Of a stretch of DNA of 6,745 nucleotides, positions 1 through 4,656 are shown in pieces (the first letter of the stretch is position 1; every line of letters starts with the position of its first letter). The notes under the pieces were generated by a model that saw nothing but the letters and a program-made list of their open reading frames with translations, was not told the origin of the DNA and ran no database searches. The stretch covers positions 1 through 6,745 of the forward strand of contig CAMLOZ010000200.1 in assembly GCA_946481625.1 (NCBI GenBank), written 5' to 3'. The translations under genes and the position numbers were made by a program. This DNA is from an uncultured Haloferula sp. (GTDB lineage: Bacteria > Verrucomicrobiota > Verrucomicrobiae > Verrucomicrobiales > Akkermansiaceae).

Positions 1-1496
1 CTGCGGTCGATGACGAGGGTTGCGAGATTGCTGATCGGACCGGTGCCCAGGGAGCCCGAGTTGCCGCCGTCCCCGATGCGCAAGGTGCCGGCATCGATGA
101 AGTTGGTGCCGGAATGGCTGTTTGGACCCGTCAGGGTGAGCGTGCCGGTTCCGGATTTTTGCAGGCTGCTGGAACCGCCGATGCCCGCGCCGCTAAAGGT
201 GTAGTCGAGCGTGGAGTTGTCGATGATGATGGCGCCCGGGGTGACCGTCTCCGCCACGGTGACGGTGGAAGTGGCCGCGGTGTCGTCAAATCGGACCGTG
301 TCCCCGGCGTAGAACGCCGTGGCGACCGCGCTGCCGGTGAAGACCCAGTTGGTGTTGTTTTCCACGTTCCAGGTTCCGCCTCCGGGGCCGGAACCGGTCC
401 AGGTGATGTCTCCGGCTTCGGAGCCCGTGATCACGAGATCGATGGTCGAGTCGACGGTGTTGTTCACCAGATTGCCGGTGATGCGGCCGGGGAGGGGCGC
501 GAGTTGCAGCCCGGTGTAGCCCAATCCGCCGATGGTGCCGGAATAGTAGATGAGCGGATAAGTGCCGACGGGAATTTCCCCTTCCTGGGTAATCTGGATG
601 AGGTGCTTCGGCGCCGTGCCTGCGACCACCGAGAGACCGTCCACCCCGGATATCACCGCCGAGTCTTGCACCGCCCCGCCGAGACGGAAGGACGAGGGCT
701 CATCGGTGGAGAGGTTGGCAGTGCGGAAGGTCGCGCCAAGGCCGACGTTCACGAAGCTGGTCGGGACGACGCCTTGCTGGAGCGCGGCGATGACGTTCGC
801 CACCGGCTCGCCGGCGCTGAAGGTCACAACGCGCGCCTGATCGATATGACCATCGAAATAGGAACCGCCGCCGGGGCTCACGGACATGTGCGGTGCGCCA
901 TGGACCGGGATTCCTCCGTAGGGCGAGCCTTGGGCGACACCATCGATGTACAAGGTGGTGGATCCTCCCGCGCGGACCAATGCGAGATGGACCCAGGTGT
1001 CGGCTTGGAAAGAGCCGGCCGCGCCTCCGTCGCCTCCGATCCAGGCTACATTATGGGAGCTTGCTCCCCAGCCATTGCCCTCCAGCGAAAGCTTGAAGGC
1101 TCCGCTCGACCCGGACAGCGTGAAGACATCGCCGTTCTGGGCGCCGATGCCGGCCGCGCGGGCGAAGACGCCGAAGGCGAAATTGTCGGCGGGCAGACTG
1201 CTGAACATGTTGCCCGAGTACCAGCCTTCGTTGTTGGTACTGGAGGTGTCGAGATATGCGGTCGAGCCGGTGGCATTCGGGTGGAAGGAGGCGTTGCCCG
1301 TGGTTGCGGAGCCGCCATTGATTTCATCCGAATAGTGGCGGTTGTTGCCGGAGCTATCCTGGGGCTTGTTGTTTGCTCCGAGGCTTCCGGCCTCGCCGAG
1401 CGGATATTCCGCAAAGGGAACGATGGTGGCATGGGAGGCCGCCGTGCAGAGAAGCGTGGCGATCAGGGTTGTTGGAGCGATCGGGCGGGTTTTCAT
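1..1496 (-). CDS. Exported LamG-domain / autotransporter-associated beta-strand repeat (PATR) protein, N-terminal part
   Basis: Minus-strand frame open from an ATG at 1494-1496 to the window edge, so at least 498 residues are present and the C-terminus is missing. It starts with a clear Sec signal peptide: MKTR, a hydrophobic core (LIATLLCTAA) and a likely cleavage after SHA at residue 23. Residues ~35-228 resemble a LamG/concanavalin-A-like jelly roll, with WVHLALVRA at 168-176, YIDG at 183-186 and FDGHIDQARV at 214-223. A linker follows, then the ITWTG...TWNVENNTNW segment (~365-384) that usually precedes PATR repeats. The first PATR-type repeat starts near residue 447 (KSGTGTLTLTGPNSHSGTN, then GTLRIGDGG). 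Such proteins are normally large, exported beta-helical surface or secreted proteins; LamG may bind glycan or protein. The ligand is unknown. The start is set by the signal peptide; no Shine-Dalgarno is visible upstream (ACCCGACCCCA before ATG). The long plus-strand open frame over this region (114-1790) is an antisense shadow. Confidence 0.9.
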   Translation of the reverse strand, partial: MKTRPIAPTTLIATLLCTAASHATIVPFAEYPLGEAGSLGANNKPQDSSGNNRHYSDEINGGSATTGNASFHPNATGSTAYLDTSSTNNEGWYSGNMFSSLPADNFAFGVFARAAGIGAQNGDVFTLSGSSGAFKLSLEGNGWGASSHNVAWIGGDGGAAGSFQADTWVHLALVRAGGSTTLYIDGVAQGSPYGGIPVHGAPHMSVSPGGGSYFDGHIDQARVVTFSAGEPVANVIAALQQGVVPTSFVNVGLGATFRTANLSTDEPSSFRLGGAVQDSAVISGVDGLSVVAGTAPKHLIQITQEGEIPVGTYPLIYYSGTIGGLGYTGLQLAPLPGRITGNLVNNTVDSTIDLVITGSEAGDITWTGSGPGGGTWNVENNTNWVFTGSAVATAFYAGDTVRFDDTAATSTVTVAETVTPGAIIIDNSTLDYTFSGAGIGGSSSLQKSGTGTLTLTGPNSHSGTNFIDAGTLRIGDGGNSGSLGTGPISNLATLVIDR

Positions 1497-1498
1497 TG

Positions 1499-1541
1499 GG
1501 GTCGGGTAAAAACGGATCGGGATCCGTGGGCAGGGTCGGGT
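1499..1541. repeat. 9-bp direct repeat flanking the leader hairpin
   Basis: The plus-strand nonamer GGGTCGGGT occurs at 1499-1507 and again at 1533-1541, 34 bases apart start to start, with the terminator-like hairpin between them. The right copy continues into TTTTT and the left copy into AAAAA. On the minus-strand transcript this gives an upstream AAAAAC that could pair with the GTTTTT closing the hairpin. The repeat could be a protein-binding pair, part of an alternative RNA fold, or chance in a GC-rich leader. Confidence 0.4.
1507..1527 (-). terminator. Intrinsic-terminator-like hairpin in the leader of the LamG/PATR gene
   Basis: Read on the minus strand, ACGGATC-CC-GATCCGT is a perfect 7-bp inverted repeat (1512-1527), realistically a 6-bp stem with loop CCCG. 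It runs straight into TTTTTA (1512-1507), which is the layout of a rho-independent terminator. It ends about 11 bases before the ATG at 1496. It could end transcripts reading through from the two-component operon. It could equally be an attenuator in the LamG/PATR leader, since any promoter for that gene must lie upstream of it or almost on top of it. The stem is short and only moderately stable, so the call is tentative. Confidence 0.45.
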
Positions 1542-1557
1542 TTTTGGCAGGAAATAC

Positions 1558-1590
1558 CGGCGGCGCCCCGGGATTACCGGAACGCCGCCG
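1558..1590. repeat. 8-bp GC-rich inverted repeat
   Basis: CGGCGGCG at 1558-1565 is perfectly complementary to CGCCGCCG at 1583-1590. The 17-base loop itself contains CCGG-GATTA-CCGG. On the minus strand the stem is followed by GTATTTCC rather than a U-tract, so it is not a standard terminator. It lies 30 bases upstream of the terminator-like hairpin, and the two could form a structured leader RNA. Confidence 0.4.
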
Positions 1591-1780
1591 CGACCTCCTG
1601 GAAATCAGCGTGGTCCTCCGGCGCGGGGAACGTGGCCCGGCCGGCGCGCGCGAGTACGCGCGGGAAAGGGAAGCGGAGGGGAGCAGTGGGTTGTTTGCAT
1701 GATCTCGCGCGGATCAATCGCTCCCGGGTCTCAGGAACGATGGCATCCAAGACCATTCCCGCGGCTTCCGTCAGTCGCAT

Positions 1781-1805
1781 GCTTGGGTGACAGGGTCACC
1801 CGAGC
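1781..1805 (-). terminator. Hairpin just after the response regulator stop
   Basis: GGGTGAC (1785-1791) and GTCACCC (1795-1801) form a perfect 7-bp stem with a 3-base loop. It extends by three more pairs (1781-1783 with 1803-1805) after one A-C mismatch on the minus strand. The outermost pair lies 2 bases beyond the regulator's stop codon. The sequence after the stem is ATGCGACTG, with no T-run, so it may be an mRNA 3'-end structure or a weak or rho-assisted terminator rather than a classical intrinsic one. Confidence 0.4.
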
Positions 1806-1807
1806 TC

Positions 1808-2443
1808 TCACCTACGATGTCCCAAGTACTTCACCACCGCCTCCGTGCGGGTGTGCACGTGCAGCTTCTCGTAGATCCGGCGCAGGTGGGTGCGCACGGT
1901 ATCGAGGCTGATTCCCAGGGTTCCCGCGATTTCCTTGTAGAGAGCGCCATTGGCTAACAAGCCGAGGATCTCCTGCTCGCGCGGAGAGAGCCTGGCTCCC
2001 TCCGGTTCCGGCGGGCTGGGAGCCCGGAAGGAATCCACGACCTTGCGCGCGATGCTCGGCGACATCGGCGAGCCGCCGCCGCGGATCTGCCGGATGGCAT
2101 CGCAGAGTTCCTCGCCTGCCGCCCGTTTCAACAGGTAACCGGAAGCCCCGGCCTTGAGGGCATCGAAGATCAGGTCGCTTTCCTCGTACATGGTGAGGAC
2201 GAGGATGGGGAGATCCTTGAAGCGCGGCTTGAGGGTGGCGATCAATTCGACGCCATCCATGCCCGGAAGTCTGATGTCCACCACGAGGATGTCGGGAATG
2301 CTGGCGGGCAAGGCGTGGAGCGCTTCCTCCGCGGAGGGATAGGTCGCCAGGACCTGCATGTCCGGCTGGCTGTCGAACAGGGCCTGCAGCTCCTCGGCGA
2401 GGGGCAGGTTGTCTTCCACGAGGCTGATGGTACAAGGTTTCAT
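1808..2443 (-). CDS. NarL/FixJ-family response regulator with LuxR-type HTH
   Basis: Cytoplasmic two-component response regulator of 211 residues, the usual length for the family. The receiver domain spans residues ~4-120. It has the acidic pair E10/D11, phospho-acceptor D56 (in ILVVDIRLPGMDG), switch residue T84 (in ILVLTMYEE), Y103 and K106 (GYLLKR). A proline-rich linker (~140-149) leads to a LuxR/GerE helix-turn-helix at ~150-208, with LSPREQEILGLLANG, the recognition region SLDTVRTHLRRIYEKL and the RTEAV end. All key residues are present, so it should be phosphorylatable and bind DNA as a dimer. The chosen ATG overlaps the upstream kinase stop as ATGA, indicating translational coupling; a GGAG sits almost on top of the start. 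An ATG five codons earlier (2458) is possible. The same frame stays open much further upstream inside the kinase gene, but that part is a shadow without family features. Target genes are unknown; the adjacent surface-protein genes are candidates. Confidence 0.95.
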   Translation of the reverse strand: MKPCTISLVEDNLPLAEELQALFDSQPDMQVLATYPSAEEALHALPASIPDILVVDIRLPGMDGVELIATLKPRFKDLPILVLTMYEESDLIFDALKAGASGYLLKRAAGEELCDAIRQIRGGGSPMSPSIARKVVDSFRAPSPPEPEGARLSPREQEILGLLANGALYKEIAGTLGISLDTVRTHLRRIYEKLHVHTRTEAVVKYLGHRR

Positions 2444-4542
2444 GCTCCGGCGGTCCATGGGACCAAAAGGGTGACGCGGGTTCCTCCCGCAGGTGAGGGG
2501 CCGATGGTGCAGGTGCCGCCGATTTCGGCGAGACGCCCGCGCATGTTGGCGAGGCCGTCGCCGGAATCGTCTTCGTCGTGTGCGATGCCTTTGCCGTTGT
2601 CGGTGACGGCGAGTTCGATCGCGTCGCCCTTCGAGTGAAGGCTGATCGTCACGCGGTTCGCCCCGGCGTGCTTCACCACGTTCTGGAGAGCTTCCTTCAC
2701 GGCCATCAGCAGCGGGTGGCGGATTGCGAAGGGAAGGACCGACTCGCGGTCCGAAGGGGGCGACTCGAAGTGGCAGGAGAGACCGGCATCGGCCAGATAA
2801 CCGGTGGCGTGGTTGCAGAGGTAGTCGGACAGGCTGCCGAGGGTGTCGTGGCGCGGATTCACCGCCCAGACGATCTGGTCCAGCGCGCCGACGGTGCCGC
2901 GTGCCTCGCCCGCGAGTTTTGTAAGAAGGGCGGGGTCGTGCCCGGGGGAACGCTTGAGCCGGTCCGCAAGAAGGGCCATGTGGGTCAGGCGCGCGCCGAT
3001 GTCGTCGTGCATGTCGCGCGCGATGCGCAGCCGGTCCTGCTCGATGGCACGGGCCGCTTGTGCCAGTTGCAGCTTGTGGCGCAGCCGCCGCACCGAGACC
3101 CACCAGGCGAGTCCCGCTGCCAGCAGGAAGGAGCCGAGCGCGAAAGCACCCATGCGAAAGGGGCTCTTCCACCAAGGGGTGGGGATGGTGAAGACGTGCG
3201 ACTGGATCTGCCGGCTCCAGCGTCCGTCCGTGTGGCGGGCTTGAAACTCGATCGGATACACGCCGGGTTGCTCGCAGGTGATGGTCGCCGTTTCGCCGCT
3301 GCCGCACTCCAGCCAGGTGGAACTCTCGGCGGGCTGCCTCCAGCGGAAGACCAGCAGATCCGGCGCGGCGTCATCCTTGGCGGCGGCCAAGGTGAATCCG
3401 AGTTTCCGGGTGCCCGGTGGCAGTTCCTCCGTCTGCCCGATCTCGCGCTCGTCCGCGCTGATGCTGGCGATCCGCGGATGAAGTTCCGGATAAACTTCGA
3501 GCTCGCCGACCTGCGGTCGGCAGACCGCATCGATGGGATTCACGATCCGGACGAAGCGACCCGAGAAGCTCACTCCGGTGCCGTCCTCCGCCTGGATGAG
3601 GTCGCGGCCGCCCGGCGGGACGTGCGAGCCGTCCTGCCGCATGCGGGCCCGCCAGCGGATTTCGCCCGGCTGCCCGGTGCCGTCGTCGCCGAGAACCTGC
3701 ACCTCGTAGTCGCCGAGGCGCTCGGGGGCGGTGCCATCGAGGCGGCTGCGCAGGACGATGTAGTCCAGGGCGCGGGTAATTCCCAGATCGACTTCAAAGT
3801 GGAAATTGCGGGCAGGATGCCAGTCGGCCGGATGGGAGAACGAGGCGGCGAACCCATCCGTGAGGAAATGGGGATAGAGGCCTTCGTAAACCGGCCCCGA
3901 AGCGCGCACCGGTCGACCGAGCGCGACATTCGACGAGCGCAGGGGATCGGCCTGGATCTGGAACTCGTTGATCACGCAGTTGCCATTGCGGCTGCGGCCG
4001 ATCACCCGCTGGCCGCTGATATGGCTGGCGTCCACCGGGAGAAAACGGAGGCGGAAGCCGGTCACGCCGGTGAGCGCGGCCGGTGCGCGCACGGTTAGCA
4101 CGGTCTGGTCGAGGCCGTCCGAAAGATAGATCCAGTCGCCATCCACACGGACCAAACCGGGGTTGAGCGGGAACGAATCGGTGAGGACCTGGCTCGGCTT
4201 AAGCGGCTTCCAATTGCCGTGCCGGCTCGGCTTGCCGTCGGAGGTGACGGCGAGTTCCAACTGCGCCGGGTAGGCACCCTTCTCCTTGGAGATGTGCCAG
4301 GTGGTGAATTGGAAGACCTGCGCCTCGAGCGGCTTCTCGGTGGCGAAGACGATCACCTGTTCCTGGAATTGGGCGCGGTCCATGTCCAAGCCGTTGCCGG
4401 GATTCACGTCGCCATCGAGAAGTTCGGACAGCGGGTGCCCGAAGTTCATCTGTGTCGATTCCACGACACGGATCGGCAGCAGCGGGGCCGCGTGAAGGCC
4501 GCCGGCCAGCATCAGGCCGAAGATGGGTTTCCAAGACAGCAT
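2440..4542 (-). CDS. Membrane sensor histidine kinase with discoidin-like extracellular modules (HisKA_3 / HATPase_c)
   Basis: A 700-residue sensor kinase that should autophosphorylate on histidine and pass phosphate to the overlapping regulator. Order: signal peptide (1-~18, GLMLAGGLHA); a galactose-binding-like region (~30-198) ending GRSRNGNCVINEFQIQ; an F5/8-type-C/discoidin-like domain (~203-352) from SSNVALGRPVRASG to VGELEVYPE; a Y_Y_Y-like beta domain (~375-453) ending before TPWW; one membrane helix (~464-484); a short cytoplasmic linker; HisKA_3 dimerisation helix with H512 (RIARDMHDDIGARL); and HATPase_c with N-box N621 (KEALQNVVKH), G1 box DNGKG (648-652), a GDGLANMRGRL segment and a GGTRVTLLVPW end. 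Related Y_Y_Y kinases usually carry beta-propeller Reg_prop repeats, which are absent here. The position of the HisKA_3 DxxxQ phosphatase glutamine is alanine (A517). The start at 4542 is preferred over an ATG at 4578 because of the signal peptide and a strong Shine-Dalgarno. The domain calls outside the kinase core rest on pattern resemblance. Confidence 0.93.
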   Translation of the reverse strand: MLSWKPIFGLMLAGGLHAAPLLPIRVVESTQMNFGHPLSELLDGDVNPGNGLDMDRAQFQEQVIVFATEKPLEAQVFQFTTWHISKEKGAYPAQLELAVTSDGKPSRHGNWKPLKPSQVLTDSFPLNPGLVRVDGDWIYLSDGLDQTVLTVRAPAALTGVTGFRLRFLPVDASHISGQRVIGRSRNGNCVINEFQIQADPLRSSNVALGRPVRASGPVYEGLYPHFLTDGFAASFSHPADWHPARNFHFEVDLGITRALDYIVLRSRLDGTAPERLGDYEVQVLGDDGTGQPGEIRWRARMRQDGSHVPPGGRDLIQAEDGTGVSFSGRFVRIVNPIDAVCRPQVGELEVYPELHPRIASISADEREIGQTEELPPGTRKLGFTLAAAKDDAAPDLLVFRWRQPAESSTWLECGSGETATITCEQPGVYPIEFQARHTDGRWSRQIQSHVFTIPTPWWKSPFRMGAFALGSFLLAAGLAWWVSVRRLRHKLQLAQAARAIEQDRLRIARDMHDDIGARLTHMALLADRLKRSPGHDPALLTKLAGEARGTVGALDQIVWAVNPRHDTLGSLSDYLCNHATGYLADAGLSCHFESPPSDRESVLPFAIRHPLLMAVKEALQNVVKHAGANRVTISLHSKGDAIELAVTDNGKGIAHDEDDSGDGLANMRGRLAEIGGTCTIGPSPAGGTRVTLLVPWTAGA

Positions 4543-4544
4543 CG

Positions 4545-4551
4545 CCTCTCC
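4545..4551 (-). promoter_or_regulatory. Ribosome binding site of the sensor kinase
   Basis: GGAGAGG on the minus strand, with GGAG five bases from the ATG at 4542. This fixes the kinase start, placing it 12 codons inside the longest frame. The GGAG also lies in one arm of CTCC-GCC-GGAG (4548-4558), a small hairpin that could partly mask the site. Confidence 0.75.
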
Positions 4552-4616
4552 GGCGGAGCATACGTCAATATGACCCACCTGTCCCGCAAGCCTGACAGCC
4601 TGCCGCGAAGCTGCAA

Positions 4617-4638
4617 GAGTCGCATGAAGATGCGACTC
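4617..4638 (-). terminator. Perfect 9-bp hairpin downstream of the Calx-beta protein gene
   Basis: GAGTCGCAT (4617-4625) and ATGCGACTC (4630-4638) are perfect inverse complements around a 4-base loop (CTTC on the minus strand). The stem begins 18 bases after the TAG stop at 4657 and is followed on the minus strand by TTGCAGC, so the U-run is minimal. Position and perfection suggest a transcription terminator or 3'-end stabilising structure separating this gene from the kinase operon, but without a T-tract termination efficiency is uncertain. Confidence 0.55.
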
Positions 4639-4656
4639 GCCCCGGTGAACCGGATG

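Larger units (their letters stand above)
1497..1807 (-). other. 311-bp intergenic region between the response regulator and the LamG/PATR gene
   Basis: No convincing gene is present. A 68-codon minus-strand frame (1574-1780) has no Shine-Dalgarno and an arginine/alanine/proline-rich, low-information product. The region holds four inverted repeats: 1781-1805, CGCGCG-AGTA-CGCGCG at 1647-1662, 1558-1590 and 1512-1527. It must also carry the promoter of the downstream gene unless that gene is read from the kinase operon. I could not pick a -35/-10 pair with confidence. Confidence 0.6.

Noticed and set aside
1574..1780. 68-codon minus-strand small ORF between the regulator and LamG/PATR genes
   Set aside because: It has no Shine-Dalgarno, its start abuts a hairpin, its product is low-information, and it overlaps inverted repeats. 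It could be tested by ribosome profiling, but nothing in the sequence supports it.
114..1790. 558-codon plus-strand open frame
   Set aside because: It lies antisense to the LamG/PATR gene and its leader. The product is low-complexity Gly/Arg/Ala-rich with no domain signature, while the minus strand gives a signal peptide, LamG and PATR motifs.
2444..3307. Upstream extension of the response regulator frame by ~288 codons
   Set aside because: The extra part is Arg/Pro/His-rich and lies inside the kinase gene in another frame. The receiver domain starts right after the ATG at 2443.
2578..4098. 506-codon plus-strand open frame
   Set aside because: It is antisense to the kinase gene, whose frame contains all expected kinase motifs. 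The plus frame shows none and is a GC-rich shadow.
4563..4568. TTGACG as a -35 box for the kinase operon
   Set aside because: No -10-like hexamer lies 16-18 bases downstream; that position falls on the ribosome binding site and start codon.
4543..4578. Longer kinase start at the ATG of 4578
   Set aside because: It would put 12 non-hydrophobic residues before the signal peptide, and the strong GGAGAGG lies directly before the ATG at 4542.
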